64,000 nt of DNA from positions 8,172,685-8,236,684 of the forward strand of contig NZ_BNED01000005.1 of NCBI RefSeq assembly GCF_016755875.1. The letters run 5' to 3'. This DNA comes from Streptomyces spororaveus (GTDB lineage: Bacteria > Actinomycetota > Actinomycetes > Streptomycetales > Streptomycetaceae). The notes beneath the pieces were generated by a model. The model was given only the letters and a program-made list of their open reading frames with translations. It was not told where the DNA came from and ran no database searches. This document shows, piece after piece, positions 34,586 to 43,538 of this stretch. Position numbers and translations under genes: made by a program. How positions within the stretch are numbered: position 1 is the stretch's first letter; every line of letters begins with the position of its first letter.

Positions 34586-36957
34586 CGTCCGACACCTTCC
34601 GTCCGCCCGCCCGTATCCGCCCGGAGGGACCGTCGCTCGGGCTGCCAGGTACGCAACCGGAGACTGTTGCCCACCACCATCAGGGAGCTCACCGACATCG
34701 CCGCGGCGGCGACCATCGGGTTGAGCCACCCCACCGCGGCGAGCGGAACGGTGACGGCGTTGTAGCCGAAGGCCCAGACGAGGTTGGCCCGGATCGTCCC
34801 GAGGGTCCGCCTCGCCAGCAGGACCGCGTCGGCGACCGCCTCGATGTCCCCGCGCACCAGCGTGACGTCCGCCGCGCCGATGGCGACGTCCGTCCCGCTG
34901 CCCATGGCGATGCCGAGGTCGGCGCCGGCCAGGGCGCCGGCGTCGTTCACCCCGTCACCGATCACCGCGACCCGGAGCCCCCGACCGCGCAGCCCCCGTA
35001 CCAGTTCCGCCTTGTCCTCGGGCGAGCAGTGCGCGTACACCTCCTTGATGCCGAGCGCCGCGCCGACGCGGACCGCGGTGGAATCGCGGTCGCCGGTGGC
35101 CAGGACCGGCTCCACCCCCAGGCGCCGCAGCCGGTCGACGGCCCGGTAGCTGCCGGGGCGCAGCACGTCCCCGAGGGAGATCAGCGCCTGGTCGGCGCCG
35201 TCCACCCGGACCAGGACCGGTGTGTGCGCGGCCGCCTCCGCCTCGGCCAGCGCCCTGTCCAGCGCCGGATGCAGGTCCACGCCCGCGGCGCACACCTCCA
35301 CGCGGTGGCCCTCCACCATCCCGCTCACCCCGAGGCCCGTGGTGGCCCGGAACTCCGTCACCTCGGCGTGCGGACGCCGGCGCAGGTCCTGCCGGGCGTA
35401 CGCGACGACAGCGCGGCCCAGCGGGTGCTCCGAACCCTGCTCGACCGCCGCGGCCAGCCACAGCGCCCGGTCCCGGCCGATCCCGTCGGGTACGGGCGTC
35501 ACGCGCGCGACGGTCATCCTGCCAGTCGTCAGCGTGCCGGTCTTGTCCAGGACCACGGTGTCGACGTGGCGCAAGGTCTCCAGCGCCCGGGGGCCGCTGA
35601 CCAGCAGGCCCAACTGCGCGCCCCGGCCCGTGGCCGCCATCAGGGCGGTGGGTGTGGCCAGCCCCAGCGCGCACGGGCAGGCCACGACCAGGACGGCCAC
35701 GCAGGCCGTGACGGCCGCCTGCGGATCGGCCCCGGCGCCGAGCCAGAAACCGAGCACCGTGACGGCCAGGGCCAGCACCACCGGGACGAAGACACCCGCC
35801 ACCGTGTCCGCCAGGCGCTGGGCCCGCGCCTTGCCCGCCTGCGCCTCGGTGACCATACGGGTGATGCGGGCGAGCCGGGTGTCCGCGCCGACCGCGGTGG
35901 CCCGGACGACCAGCAGGCCGCCCGCGTTGACGGCGCCCCCGACCACCGGCCCGCCGGGGCCCACCTCGACGGGATCGCTCTCGCCGGTGACCAGGGACAG
36001 GTCGACGGCCGAACCACCGGAGGCCACCACCCCGTCCGTCGCGACCCGCTCGCCCGGCCGGACGACGAACTCCTGCCCCACGCGCAACTGCCCGATCGGG
36101 ACGAGCCGCTCGTCGCCGTCCTCCCGTACGGTCACGTCCTTGACGGCCAGCCCCGCGAGCGAGCGCAGCGCCTCGCCCGTGCCGCGGCGGGCCCTGGATT
36201 CGAGAAATCGGCCGGTCAGGACGAACAGCGGCACACCGACCGCGGCCTCCAGGTAGACGTGCGCCACGTCCCCGCCGGCCGAGGGCAGCAGGGAGAACGG
36301 CATCCGCATGCCGGGATCGCCCGCCCCGCCGAGGAACAGCGCGTACGCCGACCAGGAGAAGGAGGCGGCCACGCCCAGGGACACCAGGGTGTCCATGGTG
36401 GCGGCCGAGTGCCGCAGCCCGCGTACCGCGCGGGTGTGGAAGGGCCACGAGCCCCAGACGGCCACCGGGGCGGCCAGGACGAAGCACAGCCACTGCCAGT
36501 TGCGGAACTGGAGGGCGGGCACCATCGACAGGAACAGGACCGGAACGGACAGCAGGGCGGTGATCAGCAGCCGGTGTGTCTCCTCACGGCCGGGAGAGTC
36601 CGCCGGCCGCGCCGTGCCCGCCGGCGCGGACCGGTCCCGCGCGGGGGCGGGCACGGGCGGCGCGGGGAGTTCCGCGCTGTAGCCGGCCCGCAGGACCGCT
36701 GCGACGAGGTGCTCGGCCGTCACCTCCGGCGGATGGCTCACCCGGGCCCGTCCGGTGGCCAGGTTGACCGTGGCGCTCACGCCCTCGATCCTGGCGAGCC
36801 GCTTCTCGACGCGGCTCACGCAGGCCGCGCAGGTCATGCCGCCGACGATCAGATCGGTGGTCAGCGCCGGCTCCGTTAGCTCCGCCGTCCGCTCCGTCCG
36901 CTCCGTCCGCTCCGTCCCCTCCGTCCGCTCCGGCTGTTCCGTCCGCTCCGCGGTCAC
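34582..36957 (-). CDS. copper-translocating P1B-type ATPase
   Basis: The protein has 791 residues from the GTG at 36957. The N-terminal HMA domain has GMTCAAC (Cys43, Cys46). The ATPase core has TGES (324-327), the membrane metal site CPC (427-429), DKTGT with phospho-Asp471, SEHP (509-512) and GDGVNDAGAL. CPC with HMA CxxC marks a Cu(I) exporter of the CopA/CtpV class. The start overlaps the upstream stop as GTGA and its own stop overlaps the next gene as ATGA. The linker before the HMA domain is a run of Glu-Arg-Thr repeats. Confidence 0.95.
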   Translation of the reverse strand: MTAERTEQPERTEGTERTERTERTAELTEPALTTDLIVGGMTCAACVSRVEKRLARIEGVSATVNLATGRARVSHPPEVTAEHLVAAVLRAGYSAELPAPPVPAPARDRSAPAGTARPADSPGREETHRLLITALLSVPVLFLSMVPALQFRNWQWLCFVLAAPVAVWGSWPFHTRAVRGLRHSAATMDTLVSLGVAASFSWSAYALFLGGAGDPGMRMPFSLLPSAGGDVAHVYLEAAVGVPLFVLTGRFLESRARRGTGEALRSLAGLAVKDVTVREDGDERLVPIGQLRVGQEFVVRPGERVATDGVVASGGSAVDLSLVTGESDPVEVGPGGPVVGGAVNAGGLLVVRATAVGADTRLARITRMVTEAQAGKARAQRLADTVAGVFVPVVLALAVTVLGFWLGAGADPQAAVTACVAVLVVACPCALGLATPTALMAATGRGAQLGLLVSGPRALETLRHVDTVVLDKTGTLTTGRMTVARVTPVPDGIGRDRALWLAAAVEQGSEHPLGRAVVAYARQDLRRRPHAEVTEFRATTGLGVSGMVEGHRVEVCAAGVDLHPALDRALAEAEAAAHTPVLVRVDGADQALISLGDVLRPGSYRAVDRLRRLGVEPVLATGDRDSTAVRVGAALGIKEVYAHCSPEDKAELVRGLRGRGLRVAVIGDGVNDAGALAGADLGIAMGSGTDVAIGAADVTLVRGDIEAVADAVLLARRTLGTIRANLVWAFGYNAVTVPLAAVGWLNPMVAAAAMSVSSLMVVGNSLRLRTWQPERRSLRADTGGRTEGVGR
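36881..36950. repeat. 9-bp tandem repeats encoding Thr-Glu-Arg units
   Basis: Copies of a CGCTCCGTC-like unit follow each other in the 5' end of the copper ATPase gene and encode the low-complexity TER repeats before the HMA domain. Copy number may vary between strains. Confidence 0.6.
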
Positions 36958-37205
36958 CGGGCACCACCCGCGCCGCCGGTGTGTCCGTGCGGCCGTCCGA
37001 AGTCCTGTTCGAACACCGGGTCGCCGACGTCGGTGGAGTGCATACCGGGAGCCACCGGTCCGGCGCTCGCGCCCACCCCGTACGCCGCGGCGAACATCAC
37101 CGCGAGCAGCGCCAGGAAGCCCACGAGAGCGGGCGGCGGCGCCCACCGCCGCAGGGCGGTGATCGCCGGGATCGCCGGGGTCGGGTACTCAAGCCGGTCC
37201 GTCAT
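36954..37205 (-). CDS. small membrane protein of the copper operon
   Basis: The 83-residue protein has one or two hydrophobic segments around residues 25-50 and an outward tail with Met and His (GMHST, RPHGHTGG). GGAG lies five nt before the ATG at 37205. Its stop overlaps the copper ATPase start as GTGA. I do not recognise a family. The His-containing tail and strict coupling suggest an accessory role in copper export. Confidence 0.7.
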   Translation of the reverse strand: MTDRLEYPTPAIPAITALRRWAPPPALVGFLALLAVMFAAAYGVGASAGPVAPGMHSTDVGDPVFEQDFGRPHGHTGGAGGAR

Positions 37206-37509
37206 CGTCACTCCGGATTCTTGTGCTCGGTTCCAGACGCACGAGGAGCCGCCCCCGCGGCGGCCCGGCAGCCGCCCACCGCCGCTCGGGAGCCAGGACG
37301 ACGCCCTCGCGCCCAGGTGGTCGCACGGACGCGCCGGAAAGTTCCCGCCCTTCTCGATTTCATCCGGGCGGTTCTTCCGGCCGGCCCCGGACGCACGTCA
37401 CAGTGGCGGACCCTTATAGGTCTCTTGCTCCGTATGTCACTCTGGCCGGGCGAACCGGGGTGCCCACCTGCCGCGGGCCCCGGCCGACCGACAGACACGG
37501 ACAACGCCC

Positions 37510-38190
37510 ATGCCCCTGCCGTTCCCCTCCCGAGCCCTGCCTGTCGTCCTCGCCGGTGCCGTGGCCGCCCTGGCGGCGGCGTGCGCGCCCTCGGCCGCCG
37601 TGCCGCGCACGGCGCCGGACGCGCCCGCCGCCTCCCGCGTCGCCCCGGCCCCCGCCCCGGCCTCCGCGCCTCCCGCCGCGCCCGTGGCATCGGAGCTGTC
37701 CATCCCCTCCGCCGGCGTCTCCGGGCTGCGCGTGGTCCCGTACGAGGGCACCACCGACGACGTGGCGGGGACCCGCCTCCAGGACCTCGGTGTGGCGGCC
37801 AGCCCGTACGGCGCGCGGGGCGGGGTCGGGCCCGGCCAGGTGGGGAACTTCCTCGTCACCGCGCACCGTCTGTCGGCCGGTGGCCCGTTGGGAGACCTGC
37901 CCGGCGTCAAACAGGGCGACACCGTCCGGGTGGCCGTGGGCGGGGTGACGTACACCTACGAGATCGTCGCGACCCGCAGGACGTCCTTCCGGTCGGAGCG
38001 CTCCCTGAGCGAGCAGCGTGCCGCGGTGCCCGGCACGCCCGGAGCGGCCCCCACCCAGGCCATGATCACGATCTCGACCTGCGCGACCCCCGAGGACCAC
38101 GCGGAGGGCAACTTCTGGCGCGACGCCCAGGGAAACCCCGAGCACCGCATCGACAAGATAGGCGTCCTGCGGGAGACCTCCGGAGCCTGA
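37510..38190 (+). CDS. class F-like sortase, probably lipid-anchored or secreted
   Basis: The 226-residue protein has a signal peptide with a possible lipobox (LAAAC, Cys25), a Pro/Ala-rich linker, and a sortase domain from about residue 62. The catalytic His is in VTAHRLS, and the catalytic Cys is in ISTCATPEDH. The barrel motifs IPSAGV and YTYEIV are typical. Class E/F sortases join LPXTG/LAXTG proteins to cell-wall peptides. No substrate with a sorting signal is recognisable nearby. Confidence 0.85.
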   Translation: MPLPFPSRALPVVLAGAVAALAAACAPSAAVPRTAPDAPAASRVAPAPAPASAPPAAPVASELSIPSAGVSGLRVVPYEGTTDDVAGTRLQDLGVAASPYGARGGVGPGQVGNFLVTAHRLSAGGPLGDLPGVKQGDTVRVAVGGVTYTYEIVATRRTSFRSERSLSEQRAAVPGTPGAAPTQAMITISTCATPEDHAEGNFWRDAQGNPEHRIDKIGVLRETSGA

Positions 38191-38205
38191 GAGGTGTCCC
38201 GCCGG

Positions 38206-38601
38206 TCAGGGTGTGAGCCGCCGGTGCGCGGCGCGGGCGCTGGTGAGGCGTGCGGCGACGGTTCCCGTGCCAGCCGCGGCGAGCAGGCAGGCGAGGCGCA
38301 GGAGGTCGTAGGGCGTTTCCCAGGTGAGTTCGCCGACGGGCGCCGTGGCGAAGGCGTTGAGCACCAGCCAGCAGAGCAGTGCGGTTCCCGGGGCGGCCGT
38401 CAGACGGGCTCCGGCGCTCACCACGGCCACGGCGGCGGAGAGCACCACGAGGTCGACGGCGGGGTCGCCGGGGCCGTCCAGGAGGTTGAGGACGGCGACC
38501 AGGGTGACGGCCGCGGCGGCCGCGGCCGCCCAGACGGAGGGTGTCGCCGCGGGGCTGGGTACCGGGCGAATGCCTGAACTGATCCGTTTCCACTCGACCA
38601 T
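38206..38601 (-). CDS. small integral membrane protein
   Basis: The 131-residue protein has about four hydrophobic helices (near 22-42, 47-64, 68-85, 98-118) and charged termini. No family is recognised. It is convergent with the sortase gene, leaving only 15 nt between them. Confidence 0.65.
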   Translation of the reverse strand: MVEWKRISSGIRPVPSPAATPSVWAAAAAAAVTLVAVLNLLDGPGDPAVDLVVLSAAVAVVSAGARLTAAPGTALLCWLVLNAFATAPVGELTWETPYDLLRLACLLAAAGTGTVAARLTSARAAHRRLTP

Positions 38602-38791
38602 GCGGCGCCTCCCTCACGCGGTGCCCCGCCGTCGGAGCCCCTCGGAGATGATGCACCACCGAGGAACACGGTTCGCCGGACGGGCTGTTGGGGGCGGGCG
38701 CGTCCGGCCCGCGTGCGCATGCGTGGACGCCTGTACGCGGCCCGGGCCCGCGGTCGCGGCGGCCCGCCGGCTTCGGCGCGGGGCCGCGGGG

Positions 38792-38797
38792 GATACT
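38792..38797 (+). promoter_or_regulatory. candidate -10 element for leaderless DUF2071 mRNA
   Basis: GATACT is followed by exactly 6 nt and the ATG at 38804. No Shine-Dalgarno sequence is present. Confidence 0.4.
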
Positions 38798-38803
38798 GAC
38801 CGC

Positions 38804-39577
38804 ATGCGCCAGACGCCGCCGCCCGCCGTCGCCCCGGAGCCGATCACGGCCGAACCGCCGCACTCGGCGGACCGCCCGCTGCTCACCCAGTCCTGGCTCG
38901 ACCTGGCCTTCCTGCACTGGGCGGTCGATCCCGCCGACGTGGCCCCGCTGCTGCCGGCGGGCACCGTGCCGGACACCCTGGACGGGGTCACCTACGTCGG
39001 GTTGGTGGCCTTCCGCATGCACAAGGTCGGCTGGTTCCGCCTTCCCGGCATCCCCTACCTGGGCTCCTTCCCGGAGACCAACGTCCGCCTGTACTCGGTC
39101 GACGCCCACGGCCGCCGCGCGGTGGTCTTCCGCTCGCTCGACGCCTCCCGGCTGATCCCCGTGGCCGTGGGGCGGGCCGCTTTCCGACTCCCTTACGTCT
39201 GGTCGCGGATGACGGTCCGTCGCGACGGTGACACGGTCACGTACGCCGGCACGCGCCGCTGGCCCGGACCGCGCGGCGCGCACAGCCGGATCTCGGTACG
39301 GGTGGGGGAGCGCGTGGCGGAGCCGACCGCGCTGGAACACTTCCTGACCGCCCGCTGGGGCATGCACACGGCGTTCTTCGGCCGGCCGCTCTACCTCCCG
39401 AACGCGCACCCGCGCTGGCCGCTGCACCGCGCCGAACTCCTGGGCTGCGAGGAGAACCTGATCGCCACGGCGGGCCTGCCCGCCCCGGCCGGCCCGCCGG
39501 TGAGCGTGCTCTACTCGCCGGGCGTCCCCGTACGGTTCGGGCGGCCGCCGCGGACGCGGTCCGTGGGGCGCGCGTGA
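38804..39577 (+). CDS. DUF2071 (YqjF-like) protein
   Basis: The 257-residue protein has family landmarks: LTQSWLDLAFLHWAVDPADVAPLLPAG, TYVGLVAFRMHKVGW, FPETNVRLYSVDAHGRRAVVFRSLDA, and LTARWGMHTAF. It resembles the acetoacetate-decarboxylase fold, but the catalytic Lys cannot be placed. The function is unknown. The ATG at 38804 is chosen because the long upstream frame does not look coding. Confidence 0.85.
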   Translation: MRQTPPPAVAPEPITAEPPHSADRPLLTQSWLDLAFLHWAVDPADVAPLLPAGTVPDTLDGVTYVGLVAFRMHKVGWFRLPGIPYLGSFPETNVRLYSVDAHGRRAVVFRSLDASRLIPVAVGRAAFRLPYVWSRMTVRRDGDTVTYAGTRRWPGPRGAHSRISVRVGERVAEPTALEHFLTARWGMHTAFFGRPLYLPNAHPRWPLHRAELLGCEENLIATAGLPAPAGPPVSVLYSPGVPVRFGRPPRTRSVGRA

Positions 39578-39626
39578 CGGGGCCCGCCGGCTCCGGCGGA
39601 CCGGCCGCCCGCACCGTCTGGACCGC

Positions 39627-40007
39627 CTACACCGTCGCGCGCCGCTCCCCGGCCTCGGCGGGTGTGCCGCGGGCCACCTCGCCGTCGCGCGCAGGCGGTG
39701 CGGGAAGGGGTCCCGCGAGGTAGGCCAGCAGGCCGGCGATCTCGTGGCCGGCCTCCGCCGGATGGCGGAAACGTGCGCCCGGCGCGACCACGTAGCGGTT
39801 GCGCCGGCCGTCCCTGGTTCTGGTGAGGTACCCGTCGGCCTGCAGGTCCGTGACGATCGCCTGCACGGTGCGCTCGGTGAGGCCGCAGTCCACGGCGATG
39901 TCACGCAGGCGGATGCCCGGGTCTCGCGCGATCGCGATCAGAACCCGGGCGTGGTTCGTCAGGAAGGTCCAGCCGCCGCGGCGGGAACCTGTGTGCTCGC
40001 TCTCCAC
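39627..40007 (-). CDS. winged-helix transcriptional regulator (MarR-like)
   Basis: The 126-residue protein has an HTH at about residues 15-70 (TNHARVLIAIARDPGIRLRDIAVDCGLTERTVQAIVTDLQADGYL) and the wing RTRDGRRNRYVV. The rest is short and Pro/Ala-rich. It is divergent from the second sigma factor gene and could regulate it. The start is a GTG. Confidence 0.85.
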   Translation of the reverse strand: MESEHTGSRRGGWTFLTNHARVLIAIARDPGIRLRDIAVDCGLTERTVQAIVTDLQADGYLTRTRDGRRNRYVVAPGARFRHPAEAGHEIAGLLAYLAGPLPAPPARDGEVARGTPAEAGERRATV

Positions 40008-40181
40008 CCCGTCATTCTTGAGGGATGTCTCACGAAATGCAATTCCAGAACAGGTTTTCCGGTATTACTTGACGTCTGTCTCTGACCCCGACAGGGTGCA
40101 GGGGAAGCGGAACCGAACTTCCGCACGACGCGAGCCACCGAGCAACGCACCGCAAGCACACGTGCCCAAGGAGCGACGACG

Positions 40182-41108
40182 ATGACCCTTACGGCCACGG
40201 CCGAGGCCACGACCCCGACGACGACCCCGACGACGGCCACCCCGACCGGTGGCACCGCGGACGCCCCCGGACCGGGCGGACTGCCGGACGTGCCCTGCCC
40301 ACGTGAGCTGTCCACCCGCGACGCCCGGGAGCTGACCCGTGTCTTCTTCGAACGGCTGCGCAGCCTCGAAGAGGGCACCCCGGAGTACCAGTACGTACGC
40401 AACACGCTCATCGAGATGAACATCTCACTGGTGCAGTTCGCCGCCCGCGCGTTCCGCGACCGCCCCGGCGGCCCCGAGAACGAGGACATCGTCCAGGTCG
40501 GCATCATCGGCCTGATCAAGGCCATCGACCGCTACGACCCCGAGCGGAACACGCAGCTCACCACGCTCGCCATGCCGTACATCACGGGCGAGATCAAGCG
40601 GCACTTCCGCGACACCACCTGGGCCGTCCGGGTGCCGCGCCGCCTGCAGGAGCTGCGCCTGGAGCTGGCGAAGGCCACGGAGGAGCTGACCTCCGAGACG
40701 GACCGCGCGCCGAGCCCCGCGGAACTCGCCGAGCGGCTGGGCCTGAGCGAGGACGAGGTCCGCCAGGGCCTGATCGCCGCCAACGGCTACTCCACCCAGT
40801 CCCTCGACGTTCCTCAGGAGACCGCCACCGGCGCCACCACGGGGCCCGGGGCCGTACGGGGATCGCGCACCCTCGGCGAGACCCTGGGGGAGGTCGATCC
40901 CGCCCTGGAGGCGATCGAGGACCGGCACGCCCTGGCGCCGCTGCTCGCGGACCTGGACGAGCGCAGCGCCCACATCCTTGAGCTGCGTTTCGGCCAGGAG
41001 ATGACCCAGGCCGAGATCGGCGAGGAGATCGGCCTCTCGCAGATGCAGGTCTCGCGCGTGCTCAACCGCACGCTGGACACGCTGCGCGCGGAGCTGCTGC
41101 AGGACTGA
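40182..41108 (+). CDS. RNA polymerase sigma factor, SigB/SigF/SigG type (second copy)
   Basis: The 308-residue protein has a Thr/Pro-rich N-terminal extension (1-35). The standard regions are IVQVGIIGLIKAIDRYDPERN (2), RRLQELRLELAKA (3) and LELRFGQEMTQAEIGEEIGLSQMQVSRVL (4). It is closely related to the sigma factor at 32990-33883. An RsbW-like ATPase gene is convergent just downstream. Confidence 0.93.
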   Translation: MTLTATAEATTPTTTPTTATPTGGTADAPGPGGLPDVPCPRELSTRDARELTRVFFERLRSLEEGTPEYQYVRNTLIEMNISLVQFAARAFRDRPGGPENEDIVQVGIIGLIKAIDRYDPERNTQLTTLAMPYITGEIKRHFRDTTWAVRVPRRLQELRLELAKATEELTSETDRAPSPAELAERLGLSEDEVRQGLIAANGYSTQSLDVPQETATGATTGPGAVRGSRTLGETLGEVDPALEAIEDRHALAPLLADLDERSAHILELRFGQEMTQAEIGEEIGLSQMQVSRVLNRTLDTLRAELLQD

Positions 41109-41143
41109 CGAGCCGCTGCGGGAGCGCCGGAGCAGGACCCCCG

Positions 41144-41171
41144 TCGGTCCTCGGTCCTCGGTCCTCAGTCC
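41144..41171. repeat. four tandem 7-bp repeats
   Basis: TCGGTCC occurs three times in a row, followed by TCAGTCC. The array lies between the convergent sigma factor and anti-sigma-like genes and includes the stop of the latter. Confidence 0.7.
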
Positions 41172-41662
41172 CGGTCGGGCCGCTCCGGCGGCGCGGTGCG
41201 GCCCGCGACCAGGCGCTCGGCGTCGAACTCGGCCCAGACCGCTTTGCCGTGGCCCACGGCCTCGGCGCCCCAGCGGTCGGCGAGCCGGCGCACGAGCCGC
41301 AGGCCGTACCCGCCCGGGGCGCCCGGGACGGCCGGCCCGCCGGTACGGAACGCGCTCACCGGCACCTGCACGCCGTCGTACACCTCGACGCGGAACACGT
41401 CCCCGGCCGCGCTGACCACGAGTTCCCGGCAGCCGCCGGCGTGCAGCTTGGCATTGGTGACGAGCTCGGACACCACCAGCAGCGCGTCCTCGGCGGTGTC
41501 CCGGCCGTCCCACCCCCAGTCCTCCAGCGCCCCGCGGGCGAACGCCCGCGCCCGCGCCACCTGCATCCGGGCGCCGCCCAGGCTGAGCCGGCGACGCTGG
41601 CGAAGGGCCGGCTCCCGCGCGCCCGGCGTGCGCTCGCCGATGTCCGGTCCGATGGTCTGCAC
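41165..41662 (-). CDS. RsbW-like ATP-binding protein
   Basis: The protein has 165 residues from the GTG at 41662, behind GAGGTGAGAG. The GHKL fold has LLVVSELVTNAKLHAGG (N box), VEVYDGVQVP (G1) and GGYGLRLVRRLADRWG (G2). It may act as the anti-sigma factor for the neighbouring sigma gene or as a kinase for another STAS protein. No STAS gene lies next to it. Confidence 0.88.
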   Translation of the reverse strand: MQTIGPDIGERTPGAREPALRQRRRLSLGGARMQVARARAFARGALEDWGWDGRDTAEDALLVVSELVTNAKLHAGGCRELVVSAAGDVFRVEVYDGVQVPVSAFRTGGPAVPGAPGGYGLRLVRRLADRWGAEAVGHGKAVWAEFDAERLVAGRTAPPERPDRD

Positions 41663-41789
41663 TGCGCTCTCACCTCGTTCTCGACTCTGTGTCCCGCCAT
41701 CCGGTGATGCGCGTCTACCCACCCTGGCGCGCGGGACGCCTCCGCACCCTTTGCCCTGATCCGATCCCGAGATCCACCTCAGAGGAGTC

Positions 41790-42878
41790 ATGGACAGCCT
41801 TCTGCGACTGGTGGCCGTCATCGGCGGCTCGATCGTGCTCACCTTCATCGCGGGTCGGCTCACCGACCTGCTGCTGCGGCGGGCGGACGCCCGCCATCCC
41901 GAGACACCGCTCTGGAACATGCTGCGCCGCTGCCGTACGGCGGTCCGGGTGCTGCTGTTCGCCGTGGTCCTGCGTGGCGTGTACCGGCAGATCGAGTGGC
42001 GGCCGCTGCAGGACCACGAGGCGGCCGTCGGCCGGATCCTCACGCTCGTGCTGATCGGCGCGAGCGCGTGGTGCGTCGTCCTGGTCACCTCGGCCGTGGT
42101 CGAGTCCTCTTACGCCCGCTACGCGCACGGAACCCGGGACCCCTCACGGCTGCGCCGGGTCCGCACCCAGGTGACGCTCATCATGCGGATCGTCACGGCC
42201 GTCGTGGCCGTCGTGGCCGCCGCGGCGATGCTGCTCGCCTTCCCCGACCTGCGCGCCGTCGGCACCTCGCTGCTGGCCTCGGCCGGCATCATCGGCATCG
42301 TCGCCGGCGTGGCCGCGCAGTCCACCCTGGGCAACCTCTTCGCCGGATTCCAGATCGCCTTCGGCGACATGGTCCGCATCGGCGACACGGTCGTGGTCGC
42401 CGGCGAGTGGGGAGTGGTCGAGGAGGTCACGCTCACCTTCCTGGCCGTGCGCACCTGGGACGAACGCCGGATCACCATGCCCGTCTCGTACTTCACCGGG
42501 CGGCCCTTCGAGAACTGGTCGCGCGGCGGGATCCAGATGACCGGCACGGTGTTCCTCCACTGCGACCACACCGCCCCCGTCGCGCTGATGCGCGAGAAGC
42601 TCAAGGACATCCTGGACGGCTGCGAGGCATGGGACGGCCGCGGCTGGGACCTGGCGGTCACCGATACGACCGCCACCACCATCGTGGTGCGGGCCATCGT
42701 CACCGCGAAGGACCCCGACGACCTGTGGACCGCACGCTGCGCCGTGCGCGAGCAACTGGTCTGCTGGCTGGCGGAGAAGCACCCCTATGCCCTGCCGCGG
42801 GTCTCCACGTCCGCGGCCGCCGCCCCACCCGAGTACGAGGACCGCGTTTCGAAACACGCACCCGGGTCAGACGCGTGA
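41790..42878 (+). CDS. mechanosensitive ion channel, MscS family
   Basis: The 362-residue protein has four N-terminal membrane helices. The pore-lining helix (LLASAGIIGIVAGVAAQSTLGNLFAGFQIAFGD) is followed by the MscS beta domain (MVRIGDTVVVAGEWGVVEEVTLTFLAVRTWDERRITMPVSYF). It would release solutes during hypo-osmotic shock. This fits the stress-related neighbours (sigma factors, HAMP kinase). The Shine-Dalgarno GAGGAG is good. Confidence 0.93.
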   Translation: MDSLLRLVAVIGGSIVLTFIAGRLTDLLLRRADARHPETPLWNMLRRCRTAVRVLLFAVVLRGVYRQIEWRPLQDHEAAVGRILTLVLIGASAWCVVLVTSAVVESSYARYAHGTRDPSRLRRVRTQVTLIMRIVTAVVAVVAAAAMLLAFPDLRAVGTSLLASAGIIGIVAGVAAQSTLGNLFAGFQIAFGDMVRIGDTVVVAGEWGVVEEVTLTFLAVRTWDERRITMPVSYFTGRPFENWSRGGIQMTGTVFLHCDHTAPVALMREKLKDILDGCEAWDGRGWDLAVTDTTATTIVVRAIVTAKDPDDLWTARCAVREQLVCWLAEKHPYALPRVSTSAAAAPPEYEDRVSKHAPGSDA

Positions 42879-42926
42879 GGGAGGAGCACAAGGACATCCG
42901 GAACAGAGAGCGAGAGGAGTCGACAC

Positions 42927-43208
42927 ATGTCCAAGGTGGCGCGCCTGCCGGGCCGTGCGGAGCACCTGTGGGAGTGGCAGGAGGAAGCGGCGTGCCGGGA
43001 GCTCGGTACCGACCGCTTCTTCCACCCGGCGGGGGAGCGCGGCGAGGACCGTGCCGCACGGGAGGAGGAAGCGAAGGAGGTCTGCGCGTTCTGCCCGGTG
43101 CGGGCGCAGTGCCTGAGTCACGCCCTGCGCGTGCAGGAGCCGTACGGGGTGTGGGGCGGACTGACCGAGGACGAGCGACGGGCCCTGGGCGCCCGCAAGG
43201 CGGGCTGA
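42927..43208 (+). CDS. WhiB-family iron-sulfur regulator, WblE-like
   Basis: The 93-residue protein has the four cluster ligands Cys23, Cys53, Cys56 and Cys62 (C-x29-C-x2-C-x5-C) and the beta-turn GVWGG. The N-terminal LPGRAEHLWEWQEEAACR and FFHPAGERG most resemble WblE. It would carry a [4Fe-4S] cluster and act through the primary sigma factor. GGAG lies eight nt upstream of the ATG. Confidence 0.93.
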   Translation: MSKVARLPGRAEHLWEWQEEAACRELGTDRFFHPAGERGEDRAAREEEAKEVCAFCPVRAQCLSHALRVQEPYGVWGGLTEDERRALGARKAG

Positions 43209-43538
43209 CCGGCCGGGTGCGCCCCAGCGCGCCGTGCTCGGCGCTCCCCCCGGCCCCAGCTTGGCGCCGTCGTCCAGGGCCGCCGTGAGGACGGTGGGCA
43301 CATTGCGGCGAGATCGGCGACCTCGGGCCGGCCGTGCTGCCGCACGCCCCACTGGTCGGGCCGGAAGAGCATGTGCTGCAGTCCGTTGACCCGGCCGAGG
43401 GACGACTGCGGCTGACCGGCGCCGACGCAGTCCTCCAGGAAGCCGGTCACGACAGGTCTGCCGCAGCAGGGCCTACGTGGCTCCGGCGAAGGTCTCCAGG
43501 GCGCGGAAACCCGCGGCGGGGGTCCTGGCGCTCCTCGT
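43209..43538. other. 330-bp region without an intact gene, possible remnant
   Basis: The minus strand holds protein-like stretches in more than one frame (FLEDCVGAGQPQSSLGRV, then QHMLFRPDQWGVRQHG, then VPTVLTAALDDGAKL). They are broken by frame changes, as in a decayed gene. I do not recognise the parent family. Confidence 0.3.

Noticed and set aside
41144..41171. Tandem TCGGTCC repeats as a regulator-binding array.
   Set aside because: They lie between convergent gene ends and partly inside a stop codon, so simple repeat slippage is a sufficient explanation.
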